Origin: Apostichopus japonicus
Lineage: Eukaryota > Echinodermata > Holothuroidea > Aspidochirotida > Stichopodidae
Direction of reading: 5' to 3'
DNA: 64,000 bases
Assembly (NCBI RefSeq): GCF_037975245.1
Contig: NC_092579.1
Span: 11,704,678-11,768,677 of the forward strand
Part shown: in pieces, positions 38,778 through 51,787 of the stretch
Layout of the letters: every line of letters begins with the position of its first letter
Numbering within the stretch: position 1 is the stretch's first letter
Program-made: the position numbers and the translations under genes
Notes under the pieces: model-generated
What the model saw: only the letters and a program-made list of their open reading frames with translations
Told to the model about the DNA's origin: nothing
Database searches by the model: none

Positions 38778-39889
38778 AAAGTGCCTAAGTTGAGTAGAGA
38801 CAGGTAAGTGAGCCACAAATAAAAGTTTCTACACCTTCCACAGAATCAGAGTAATGCTGTAATATTATCTGTTTATTATCTTTAGGTTGTGGTTGTTAGA
38901 TGTGTCTTTAAAATGAAGACAAGGGAAGAATGCTGACAGCTCATTTAATAATGTGAACTCTTTGCAAAGCAGAGCTATAAACTAAATTGCCCAAAACTAA
39001 ACGGCTTTAGAATGCACTGGTAACAGGAATGCAAATAAACCGAGATCAGTTACTCCAGTAGGCTACTGTAGGAGTGACAGCTAATCAACATTGCATGATG
39101 TATCATGTATTACCAACTGAAAGGAAAAGTCAACATGTTATTTATAGAATTTTAATGGAATACTTTATTACTGCTAATGCATCTCTGGTAAATATCACAA
39201 GTTTGAGAAATCGGTTTCGAAAGAAACTTGGGAGAATTTGATAGTGGCAGCTAGGGCAAGCAAAAGGTGATTTTGACCTCAAACACAATGAGGATATTAT
39301 GATCAGATAATATAATGTAAATAATTAACTTCCATTAACAGACTAATAATCAGCTATGGCCATGTTATTGAGCTGTACAATTTTCCTGCATTACCCAGAC
39401 ATTTTCTTAGGTTTCTTATGGTTAGGGTTGTGGGTTAGCTCAGGGTCTCCCGAGCCCCGCCAAAGGATAACATGTGGCCCTATTCCTGAGCTTGCAGTAG
39501 GCATAACAAAATGGTATATGAGCACTAGATCATTGATCTAAAGAAGGTAAAGTACTGAATGGCTGTGTGGAAGAGGTATCAGATGTGGTCATTAAACTCT
39601 ACTAAGTGTCGAAGCACAACTACATGGCTATTAAAGCCAGTTAGATCCAGCTATATCTCAAAGCACATCAGAGAACCTACCATATCCTACTGCTCAATCA
39701 CACTGGAAGCTTGCAATTAACTTTAGAAGGGAGGTATTAATGCTGATAAAGTTGAAATGTCAGTTATTGTATGGAAGCTGTATTATACACACATTTCTGT
39801 AAGAGGAAGTGGTATTGTGTGGAGGGAAACCATGCACCACTCTCGCTCTACCACTGTAAATAAATCCTAGTGCAATATGTTTATGATTT

Positions 39890-40040
39890 GCGCCCCTTCT
39901 CGGGGAATGGTGATGCACACCTGACGATGATCGCACAGTCACAGTCCCGATGCAAGGGGACTGAGGTTGGGAGCGGATCAGTCATTCGGTTGTTTAGTTT
40001 TTCTTGCCCAGGTTCTTTCCTGGGTGACTATTCTTAAAAC
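39890..40040 (+). mobile_element. second copy of the U2-headed SINE (body and 3' end)
   Basis: The plus strand here matches the body of the minus-strand element at 38582-38777. Shared blocks are GGGGAATGGTGATGCACACC, TGACGATGATCGCACAGTCA, GGGAGCGGATCAGTCATTCG and the terminal hairpin GCCCAGG-TTCTT-TCCTGGG. The U2-like head is missing or too diverged to align with confidence; weak similarity may extend left to about 39860. The two copies lie 1.1 kb apart in opposite orientation. No clear target-site duplication was found. Divergence from the other copy shows that the family has been amplified rather than being a one-off retrocopy. Confidence 0.8.
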
Positions 40041-42639
40041 ATATTTTTAAGCTGGAGATGGTTTTGATCAATCCTTTAAAGTAGCTTTGATGCATTCCAG
40101 TGATTTTTGATGATAATTCTATGACTCTTAATTAATCGAACATTTGTCAAGAACATTTTTAAGCTACAATTGATAACTGCTAAACAAAATGTAATACAAC
40201 ATGAAATGCAATGTTAGAATTACAGACAAAATATAGTACTATGTTATCATGACAGCTTAGTAAGTACACCGACAGCTTACCGAAACTACAGGAAACACTC
40301 AATTATGACACATGTAGATGAGTATATAAGGAAAGATAAGTGACAAACAAAACTTGTGATGTCTTTAGATGACAAGGGGATTTTCATGTAAGCATATAAA
40401 GAGTTAACTACCTTTATAAAATCACCAACAACTTTCCCACATATCAGATAGTTAATTGACTAAAATACTTCTGTGCCTGAAATAAAACTACTTGTTCTTC
40501 AATGGATGACTTATGACACAAATCTAATTTTGATATCATCTCCTTTACAACCTTTAAATTTGAGAAATGACCCTTAAACAGTTGAGGTTCATCTGTTAAA
40601 GTGACTGGCCCTTCTAGCCTAATGCACAGTTCCTCAGATACAATACAAAAATTTGATTCGGAAAATATAAGAGACTTTTTATGGCCTCAAAATGACATAT
40701 TTATAATATGTTACAAATTTGTCAAGGACATATGATGTGGAATGTCATCCAAGGATGTAATGTTATTTGTGTTAAGTTAAAAAAGAACATATTTCGGCTG
40801 AGTTATCAGCATTTATGTACTAACATTAACAATGAGGCTCTAACTGAGGAGTTCATGACCTCATAATCAAGTGAGAGTTAAAGGAGTATTCCAAAAAAGT
40901 AAGAACATTATAAAGGTGAACATCTTGAAAACCTTAATAGTTGTAGAAAGTTAGAAACATTAACATTAATAGCACTGTGTTTTCCTTCTTTTTGGACTAT
41001 GTGATATCAAAACTAACATTCTGCCTGTTTTTTTCTCCTTTTTTGGATTATGACGTATCAAGACTAACATTCTGCCTCGTTAAATCATTCCTTGAATTAA
41101 TAGCACAACTATAGACTTGTGTGATTCAACCTTTAATGTTATCCCACATGCAGAATAATCATCATGTAGGAAATAGACAACTTTTATAGTTTCCTGGTTA
41201 GAAGTATAAAGCATAAAGTATGATGTTGGCGAAGAAAGAAGACCTAATTGTTATGTTTGAAGTAATGCACAGACAGCAGAATAGAATGTGATTCTAACAA
41301 TAAATACATTGTTATACAAAACTACTGATGCTGGCTGGCAGAGGCTCAAATTACAATTGTAATGCAAGGAAATGAGAACTATGCAGGAAATACCATATGC
41401 AGGGAGTTGTTATAACTCCCTGTCGTATGCCAGCACAGTTTTAGAAAGCAATGCTTATAGGCTACAATTCCAAAACTGTCAAAATAAAACTGAGAAGAGG
41501 AGGGAGAGGTCAATGGTGTCTATATTATGTAAATTCCTTACAATGCATTTTCTTACTTCTGCTGTGGGTGTAACCTCTTTCTTGATTTTTTTCTTTTCCT
41601 GTCTTGTTTCAGAAGCCTCATTAAATGGTTATAAACATGTTTGCGATTAACACGAGCCGTGACGTAGCCCCTCATAAAGGCAATCCACAAATTGACTGAA
41701 AGTATGTTATGATGTTAATAGATCAAAAGATAACAGCACTAATTGTCTAGAACAAATAACTGCATAGAATATAATCAGGCCATGGGTAATTTGGGAAACG
41801 CAACTATTAAAATATTAAAGTATTGATAAATGTTAAGAAAGTGAAATATTCTTGTTAATGATTTCCGACATGATTGGAGACATGGTGATACTCTGAAACT
41901 GAACAGAAACTTGAGTAAATGCTTTTTATGATGAATTATTGTCTTATAACTATAGTTACTAACTTTGAAAACTTGTACTTTTACTTTGAGAGAAAAAAGA
42001 CATAAGAAAGATATTATGATTTTTACTTTTACTGGGTACAGTAGTTACAAACAGAATTTAACACATGATATCACAATTACGCTTATTTTACTTTTCCCGA
42101 CAATTTTGTATTTCCTATTTCTGCTCTCATATTGCATGTTTCCGAAGAAAGGAAATCCCCTAAAGTTAATCTCTAAAGACAAAATGGCAAACTCAACCTT
42201 CTTACAGTTATTTGTCAAAAATATCCACTTAACCAATCAAAAGGGGACAGTGCTTAAGGAGGTGGGGGGGGGGGGGTTGGCCAGTATATGAAACTAAAAA
42301 ACCTACAGCAATCCCCCTTAGTGTCACTCTTTATGTACAAACTGCCCTTTTCATGAAGAATTAAAAAAACAAAATATAGAAAAAAATTAAATTTAAAAAC
42401 GGTTGCAGTAAAAAAAGTAAAGACAATTTTTGTTGTTGAAATGTTTGAAGGTAACTTTAAGGTTATAGCCAACTCAAATCAAAGTCACATTGGCTCTAAA
42501 AGTTTGTATCTTCCCTTCCCCCAATCATGTTTAAAGCCTCTCACACCATTCTTGTTTGTATCCTAACTCAGAACAAAACCCATAGAAAATCTAAAACCAT
42601 GTAAGAAATTTTTCTGAGCTTATAAAACTGCATGTACAT

Positions 42640-42890
42640 GTAGAAGGCACACATTACATTTGCCTTGTTCATTGCATGGTGTCCTTGGTCAGGATGCTTT
42701 ATCTCAATTGCCTCTCTCCACCCAGGGGTTAAATGGGTACCTGTAAGGTAACACTGGGCACAGTATATAACTGCAGCCACCTGGAGGGATTTTCTCTGGG
42801 ACAGGTTATCATCGACCTGAGGTAAAATAACGTCTGTAAAGCGCTTTTAATTGGGAAAGGGATTGGACTAAAACTCCTCACCAAAAGTTT
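42640..42890 (+). mobile_element. SINE/LINE-tail-like dispersed repeat
   Basis: The stretch has the look of a retroposon common in marine invertebrate genomes: GGATGCTTTATCTCAATTGC, TCTCCACCCAGGGGTTAAAT, GGGTACCTGTAAGG, then ATAACGTCTGTAAAGCGCTT near the 3' end. I recognise the style (GGGTACCTG block and TAAAGCGCTT tail) rather than a named family. No target-site duplication or promoter boxes were established. Confidence 0.4.
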
Positions 42891-43009
42891 ACACTGAATT
42901 GTTGTTTGTTAAGTATTGAAGTGCCTCTATCGATTGTCATAAAATATCTAACATGGAGCTGGGTATTTTACTTTGTATGAGTGTGCCCCTAACCTACCCT
43001 GACTAGTCT

Positions 43010-43180
43010 TCCTTTCTTTCATCTCTTAATTTCCTAATTCCCCTCACTCCCCTCCTCTCTACACCTTCCCCGCCTCTCTCCCTTCCTCCCTCCTCTCTCC
43101 TCTTTCCCCTTTCTTCTCTCTCCACTCCTCCCTCCTCTCTCCACTCCTCCCTCCTCTCTCCCTTCCTCTCTCCTTCCAAA
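43010..43180. repeat. polypyrimidine tract with CTCCCTCCTCTC subrepeats
   Basis: About 170 bp almost entirely C and T on the plus strand, with repeated CACTCCTCCCTCCTCTCTCC units near the right end. Such a mirror-like pyrimidine tract can adopt triplex structure. Confidence 0.85.
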
Positions 43181-46100
43181 CAGTTGTCATGTCATGCTGA
43201 GTTGGAGATGTAGTATACCAGTTACAATTCTCTGCTTCAATGAACTTTGACCTACTGTAATATCAGGCATGTTTCTCTCATTTTAAACCATAATTCAAAA
43301 ACAAATGTTCTCCTGCTCACCTTAAATGACAGCATTCGGTTCCAAATTGAGTCTAATGTGATGACTTCCCCTTTCTTTGTCCCTTGCAGGATTAAAATGA
43401 ATAGACAGCCAGGAAACCTGTTTAAGTAATCTTGCTAGATAAAATAGCAAATACAGACTTGTGGAGGGTATCTCACAGAACTGGAGGGATATGTGCCAAG
43501 TCTATTAAAGGGTGTGAAGACTCGCGCAAAAAGAAACGTCTAATGCCAGTAATCTGAACTAGTTTCGAATGAGGTGTAACAGAAGTGTTAGACACCACCA
43601 TCGATCCCAGAAAAGACACACACAGCTTGCTACCGTCGGTAATTAGACACTAGTGTACAGTCAGTACATACAGCTGCGGTCAATACCCACAGCACAGTAT
43701 ACAAACTATACAGCGATGGGCATCTCAGGTCTAGCTAAAGATAACAAGGTATCACGTTTCATTACTGTTTGCATTTTGTAGCGACACGAACAAAACACAA
43801 ACAAAACGTCACTTGCAAGCAACAGAAAGTAAACTTTTTCAGATGGCCGCACGCGGTTTGGGGCGAGTCTTCAATGCATTTCAAGCTTCAACTTAAACCA
43901 GTAGCAGCAAGTCAGTTTATCAATTTTATTAATTAAAATTGATAAAATATCAGTTTATTAATTCTGTCCTTTCTTGAAACAACTTCATTCACCATAGCAC
44001 TACACTAATGATGAATGAAGTCCCTTAACGTCTGTCAATATCTGAGAAAGTGGTCACATGTTGAAGTACATGTCTCGCCCCCTCTCCCCCGCCCCCACCT
44101 CACCTTTTGGAACTGGCATGTTAACTAGCGGTGCTGGGAGCAGGAATAGGTGCGAAAATTACATGACTGTGTTGTAATTATCTGAACACTTATCGCAATA
44201 GGAGGCTAATGGTATGAGCAGGTGTTCATCCAGGATCAACACATCGATATGGTTTCAAATGCTTCTCCATCCCTTGATATATAACTAATGACCCCGGATT
44301 GACCTCCTGATTCACTGCACAGCGACCTCTACATTGCATATTGGATGCATTTCAATTGCATTTTGGACCCACAAACAGATCAAAGCATGCAGTACCATAA
44401 TTAACAAAGTTGAAACAATATCATTTTATTTGATTAAAAATACCTAGAAGTGAAATTGATTTAATGATTTCAAGCTAGCTGCAATGGAATTGTTAAATGG
44501 TCTACTTAGATACATGAACAAGAGTTAAGCTCTTCAAAATGAATACTAGGCCAGACAAGACAAGACATGCTCAAACTCTCCAAACTTGTTCACAATGAAC
44601 CCTAAAGTACACATACGTCTGCACTTGCCATGATACTATATCATTCTTCATGCTTTCATAGGTATAATGACATATTCAAATATCATTAAATTTTAAATTG
44701 GGATAAATGCCAGACATTTCAACGCAATATGACAAGAACATGTTCAGCCCACTAATCTAGTCTGTAGAAATCTTATCAAGGCATTTGTAACATCTATTTA
44801 TACTCTTTTGAATAGGTATAACTACTATGTTTTCTTTCCTCCTAACAAGGAGTACATACCTTGACAGACTAATTAGCCAATTTTGTATTTAAAAAAATAA
44901 ATATGTAGCTTTCTTCTTGTTTGACAAAAAGTGAGGGTATAATCACGCCATGATTCTGAAATCCGGGTTTTGTTTTTTTCTAATCTTAATTAGAGGCAGG
45001 ATGTAACGGTTGAATGCTTTCAGCTTTACTTATGTCGAGAGTTTGATAAATGTTTTTTTAAGTGCAACATACTTAATTTTCCCTAGGTTTGTTAACATCT
45101 GTTGTGGATGTAAGTTAAATGCAACAAAGTAAGTTTCTGTTGTGTATCAAATTTGATGGGGAAAGAAGTATTTAAGCTATAGACAAAAAATAACTGCTTT
45201 CAATTAGGATTACATTGAATTAAGGCCTAATTAAAATGAAGATACTAATGCCACATAAACAACTTTCTTTTAATTATATTTCTTTTCTTTTATTAATGGG
45301 GAAGAAAGGTGGGTGGGGAAAGGAAGGTGAGTAAAGGAGGATGGAGGATTAAAAGGATGGGTATAAGGAGGAAACATGTGGGTTGAGGTTGAGCAGGAGA
45401 AGACAATTAAGGGGGGGGGGGGGAAATAAGTGAGAACTTATGAGGGAGAAAGGCAGGCTAAAAGAGGTTCATGAAGGAAACGAAACTCATCTTTCTTCCT
45501 GATTTCTGCCAGGGAAACACAGAACTATTCTAGAGTAAGTAGTACTGTATTTTCAGTGACTAACTACTTATAATGCATATTCATATCAATTCTGATTTGT
45601 TGAGGTATGACTAAAAGACAACAAGCAAGTAAAGATGACCTTTGACCTAATATGACACCCTAGTGGCTCATAAAAATAAACTTGAATTTGAAGTCTTCAA
45701 GACCATTAACCTATCAGAACAGCTGGTGTCACTCTCAAATATTTGGTACCTTAACAGTATAGCAAGCATAGATTATATGCTCTGGTTGCAAAAGGAGGGG
45801 CTCTCAAATATATGTATATAAATATACGTTTGGTTGGTTTGCATTTCTCTTGGCACAGAGTGCTCTATGTCCGCTGGACAGAGCGAAGTATAGGTGAGAA
45901 ATTGTTGAACACTAGTAGTTGTTACTCAGAGTTTCACGCGTTGAACGATTATCAGACAACTCTGAGTTCACTTTATAACCATTTGACACTAATCCCAATT
46001 TTGTTATCATTTGTGAACATGGTTTTCCACCCCCCTCCCCCACCCCCCCCCCCTCTCTCTCTCTTCCCTGGTTCAATAAACCCCAATCTTTAATTTCCAG

Positions 46101-49100
46101 TATGTTATGTCCAGAACAAGAATGATCTAGCTACATTTTAGTATAAAAGTGTCAGTACAGAATACTTCCATGTTTTTCTTTCAATGTAGGAAACTGTAGG
46201 TTGAATGTTAATGTGTACCTAACATCGCACCTAACATCTGAAATAATATCACTCTGAGAGGACATTATTATTATCCCATACTAACCAAACCCTAGCATCA
46301 TTTTTAAATCCCATCTTCTTCCACCTTTCACTCCGCAAGTCCAATAAATCCCACTCCACGTCCGATAAATCCCACTCTGTCTGTTCCAGTTTCTTTGTTT
46401 TTGTTTTAATTACATGCACAGCACACCATCCATCACTTCCCGCCTCCTCATTCACACTTCATCCTACATTTGATGATTTGAATAATTCAGTATATATTAT
46501 ACACCAGCACAGTACTATACGCCGTATACAGATCAACGGTATCCACTCAAACGCGGGTTCTATACGTTCGTTCTCCTCGATAATGACACTTAGGCCAGAA
46601 TTATCTGTAAAGTGGCAAACTTTTGTAAAAGTGGCAAATTTTTGTAAAATTTAAAATTCCATCAACGCTAAGAGCCTCGGGCAAACAACCTGTCAAAATG
46701 GACCTTTATGGAATAAGGAAACTTCCTTAAACAACAACAATAAATGGAAAAAAAAAGAAATAAAATAAAAAAAGGATGAAGAGAAGGTGGAAATGCCACT
46801 AGGCTTTAATGAAAAACCCATCCACAGTTTGACAGATTCTACTTACTGTGCCAAATGCAGTGACTATAAATAGTCCGTGCACCCATTTCCTTTATCAACA
46901 TTTTAAATTGCATTTCTTCTGGGCAAAACTGACACTTTATTGCTTAAATCCCCCCCTTTGTGTGGTGTTAAAACATCTCGATGAAAGACTATCGAAGGAT
47001 CTATCTATCTCACTTCTCTTCACAAGTTCAATCGAACCCCCTTTTTTCTTTATTTTTCTTTTGAGTTGTAAATCCATCTTCGTCAGCAGGACGAGAGTGT
47101 CTGACATTATATCTTGGAGGTTGCCAAGTTGTCCTTGTCTGAGCCTCAGATAATAGCCAAATGCCTGTAAGTATTATTTCTATAAGTATTTCTAGTGCCT
47201 TCTATATCTCATATCTCAAACGTTTAACAGGATCACCCACTCTGCTGCAGCCACTGCCGCTTAAAGAACTACTCTCTTCCTTGCGGGAATATTCTGACTA
47301 GACGACACAAAAAACCAAAAAAAAGCTTAAAGAATCTTCTGACAGATATGAAGACTGCTGGCAAGCCTAACAGAATATTATCTAATTATTTTCCTCTGCT
47401 CTGCGGTCATACTTGAGAAAAAAATTATGAAAGACCCGAGAATTCAATCTTGCATTTGGTTGCAGTATTGGTCCGTAACATCATGGAAATGTCGTTCATT
47501 AAATGTTAAGAGAGGCACTCCAACCTAAACAATTGCTGAAATTTAACATATTATTATCTTTTAATTAGTTTAAATATTAAAGTTATCCCCCCCCCCCCCT
47601 CCATCCTCCCTCCCTCCTTCCACACCCACACACTTCTCCAGTTATATGGATAAATTCAATTAAAACCTACTTCACCATTGTAAGAGCAATCCCTCAGCAT
47701 ATTGTTAATACATGGTGCAACTAAATTCCACACAATCCATTAGATATCTACACAGTACATGTAATCATTGCGCACATAATATTAATTTCAATTCCACATT
47801 CTCCTTGTAATTTTTTTGCAACCATATTGACAGAAATATCATTTTGCTATAAGTTACTTGTACTCTGTCATGTTGGCTCCATGCTAATGACATTGTTAAA
47901 GGATTCTTGGACTTCGAACAGTCCCGGAAGTTACACAATAAACCCCTGATACATTCTCAAAATGTTTTGATAAGACAATGGAGCTTAAGAATCACAGGCA
48001 AAATGAGCAACATTGACTGTTGCTAGACAGATCGGGGACCCACGAAGGCAGCCGCGGCAGTGGATAATTATAATTTTCTTCCGTAATTTGTTTGTGTTAT
48101 GAGGATGACATTCAAAGAGTCCATCTTCCTCACTAGAATGACAAAGACGGCGAGCAGCAATCATTTTATGACAAACTGTGGGAGGGAGTTTGTTTTCTTG
48201 TTAAATCCTTTCAGAGGCAAACCCTTTGGGGAGCCAAAAGTGGTAGTGGCATTTAAGATAATCTAATATTTCACGTCTTAAAGTTGCCGTATCTCGAGGA
48301 ACTTTTTTGGTCCGAAAATTTAATTAACTGTTTATCTTCTTTCCCATATTTCTATTATTATTATTATTCAAGTCATTCTGCTTCATAGTAATGAAATAGA
48401 AAGAAAAACTTTGCCATGGTGACATGGTCCGAAGTCAACTGTTTTGTCTAAAGAAAGAAAAATCTTGTGAAACTGAAGAAATTATCATAATTGTGGAAAG
48501 TTTTCATGTTGTTATCATTGCCTTTAATAGACAACACAAAGCTACACGCTTTATAACTTAGAGATTTAGTATTTCCAATTTGCCAAATTTTAAATTGATT
48601 CCACCTCTCAACCTAATTCTCTTCCAAACTTGAGAAATCTCATAGAGCAAAAAAAAAACAACAACATATGAAGCAAAAATTTCCCTGAATAAGATTAAAG
48701 TATAAAGCCAAAAGTAATCATATTTTTTTCATTTTTGCCAACACAATCCATTTATGTGATGAGTAATTCTAGTTATGCTACGGAAAGCATATTTCTAAAC
48801 AAACTTAAAATATACGCACTGTAGCTATACAAGCGAACCAAAACAATTTTTTAAATTTTTATAAAGGAATGATGCAGAGGTAAATCAGGTAACACTATTT
48901 TAGGATTAATTTTAGAGAAAAAAATGGAATTGATTCAAAATATTGATTTTAATTGCCTTTGTCCATGTCATCAACTTTGGTTCAATTTATCCACTGATTT
49001 GTCACTAACTGCTTAACAAAAGCCAGGCAGACCATTGCCAGTAACAAAATTTTCAACTTTTGCAATGACTTTTTAGCAGATTACCATCTGAACACTCTGT

Positions 49101-50292
49101 CACAAGGTCCTTCAAAGAGAAAGCTAAAACCCAGCACCAAGGCCAGTCAATATTCTAACAGGCAATTGTTCCCACATCACTGAGCAACAATATGTGATCC
49201 ATAATCTAAACACATCCTCTTTACCTCTGTGGCATCAGGGAAGTATTGATTACAGCATTTAAAGCCTCTTTTGTAACTTTTGGAATCATCAATAATAAAC
49301 AAAAGAAGACCAAAAAAAAAAATCTATTGTTGCCAATCACAATACAAATTGGCAACAACTTTAAAGGTGAATGAATATAAATGGCTAGAATAATCTTCTC
49401 AAGTTCAATGTAATTTAGACATTGTGTCTTGTGATTACTGACTTATTCACTTTAAGTGTGGTAGGACATTGTAGTAGGGATCATGGGGTTGAATGGCAAA
49501 CTATAGGATTAGGCCCAAGTCAATCAAATGAGAAATTGTGGACATATTAGGCCCTTTATATACATATAATCTGTTTGGTTTTCAAGATATACCTTGACAT
49601 TGTAGTATGTACAGTAGAGGTACTAGTAGTGGTGGTTTTCAGACTTTGTCTGAGGGTAATTGTCTTCAGTGGTTGCTCCCAAATTAAAAGACTGTTTTAT
49701 GTGGAAACTCCTCAAAGAGGATGTTTAAACATGTAGTGTGTTGTTATTGATGATCAAGCTACCACAATTAAATAGCTCTTGCATTTAATTGGGTCATATC
49801 TACAGTTTTTGTAACCAACAACAAAAATCTTATTCATACTCTTTCAATCCAACTTCTACATTATTTATTGTTTTTTCATCCATGCACGAGTATTTAGTAT
49901 TGCTAAACCATTCAGTGACTTAATACATGATAACATTGAGTGAATTCATATTAAATCTTTAGGATATCTAGAAGAGGGAAGCAGTTTGTTTCTTCAGTTT
50001 AATGTGTAATCTTCAGAGGTTTTAGCTGCAATTAGTCTAAAATGTCTGTTTCTTCATCTACATGATTACTTTACCAGACAATCAGTTTGATTCTTGCACA
50101 CAATTTTTTCTCCTTCCTGAATCTGCTTAACAAGGATGATAACGGATGACGAACGTGGTACAATTAGATGCATGTAATTGTAAAAGTGGGGGGGGGGGTG
50201 GAGTAGTAGGGGTGGGTTCAATGAGTATTTTGATGTTTATCATTCATAATTGGATATGAAATGACTTAAATTTCTTGAACAAATGTCCAAAA

Positions 50293-50398
50293 CAGTGGTG
50301 CAGCAAGAAGAGAGAGGGGGAGGGGGAGGATTTTTTTATGATTGCCCCTATCCTCCCTTCCCCCATCCCCTTAAAAGAAATTTAGCTACACCCCCAGT
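50293..50398. mobile_element. possible very short MITE-like fragment
   Basis: CAGTGGTGCAGCAAG at the left and TAGCTACACCCCCAGT at the right are roughly inverted and resemble transposon ends of the type CAGTGGCGTAGCTA. The middle is G-rich then C-rich, giving an overall inverted character. No target-site duplication could be found. Confidence 0.25.
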
Positions 50399-50754
50399 CC
50401 CAAATAATTAATCATTCCATTTAATTCCTAAGTGTAAGTGTTGCCATGCATCCCAGACACTTTGATATCAGTGTCAAAATCATTAAAAAAAAAGAGGGTA
50501 AAAATCTGAAAGAAACACTACAACATACTTGGCTTCTGTCTATGTTTGCAATCAAACATGACCATGCAGTTCTGGACCTAAGCTAAATATTGTGGATGTT
50601 TATTTTTTACACCATATTGTACTGTAAGAACTGTTCAAACCTATAACATTGCGATAACATGGTCATTCTAAGTAAGAATCAAGTCTATAGTGTAAGTGCT
50701 GCTATTATAAAGATGATGTTATGTTATTATGAATGTAGGACATATGTAGTAGGC

Positions 50755-50990
50755 TTGTAAGTAAGGTATGTAGTATGTACATGTATGTATGTGTGCGTAT
50801 GTGGGTGATATACCTATGTACAGGCTACTGTATGTACAGGTGTTATGTGTGAGTATTTATGCATATGTGTCAGCCTATACATCCTTGTCTACTCTTTATG
50901 TGTAGTAATTATATGCATGTACGTATGCGTGTACGTACAGTACGCGCGTGTGTGTGTTTATGTACACATACATGTTTTACATGTATTCAG
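50755..50990. repeat. degenerate GTAT/GTGT microsatellite
   Basis: Runs such as GTACATGTATGTATGTGTGC and TACGCGCGTGTGTGTGT. A low-complexity frame across it (Val/Cys/Tyr-rich) is an artefact. Confidence 0.7.
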
Positions 50991-51758
50991 TAGTATTGTG
51001 GTTGATTACAGAGTTAAGTTCAATTCATTTCTCCATGAGCTGAGGTCTCAACTCTCAAGCAAGCCATATCTATAATATTCTCTGTAAATCCACTCAAGTT
51101 TTTCAAAAAAAAACATCTGGAAATTATCTGCATACAAAACTTCACTTTACAAAACAAAAACGTTTTTCTACTGGCTCCGTCCAAGGACTAATCTCTTAAC
51201 ATGCTGGGAAAATCTCTGTACTACTTCAAAAACGATGATAATATGAAAGCGTTGAGGATTGTTGATACGACTTGATTATGTTTCTAAACCTACGGACTAC
51301 GTGCATGGAGATTAATAAAAAGAAAGATATTTTTTAATTTCCCAGCAACAGATTGGTTTGTTTTCATTTCCAATCGTAACTACCTTTGGCAGGATATTAT
51401 GGAAAGGAACAAAGCAAGCATGAAACAACAATTAATAGGGTACTGAACTAACGAGAGGAGTCAGCCACAGTTCGCTCTGCAAAGAGCACAATCGTTTTAC
51501 CAGAGTTGGACACACCACTGATATATATAGGGAAGGCTAATATTTCTACTATAAGCCAGTTCAATCCAACGTTAAAGTTTAGAGCTTTCCCAGTTGATTA
51601 TCACAAATGTCAATCAATTCATGATCCTATAAAATCTAGGAACTTTAGTAACCAACTTTTTGGAAGATATTAAGCATTCTGTTGAAGAAGGCTTTCAAAC
51701 AAAATATAATTTACTAACAGCCATATTCACAATTCCTGCAATGTTGCAGCAGTGCTCG

Positions 51759-51787
51759 CCAGCCAGCCAGCCAGCCAGCGAGCCAGG
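51759..51787. repeat. (CCAG)n microsatellite
   Basis: Seven CCAG/CGAG tetranucleotides in a row within AT-rich DNA. Confidence 0.85.
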
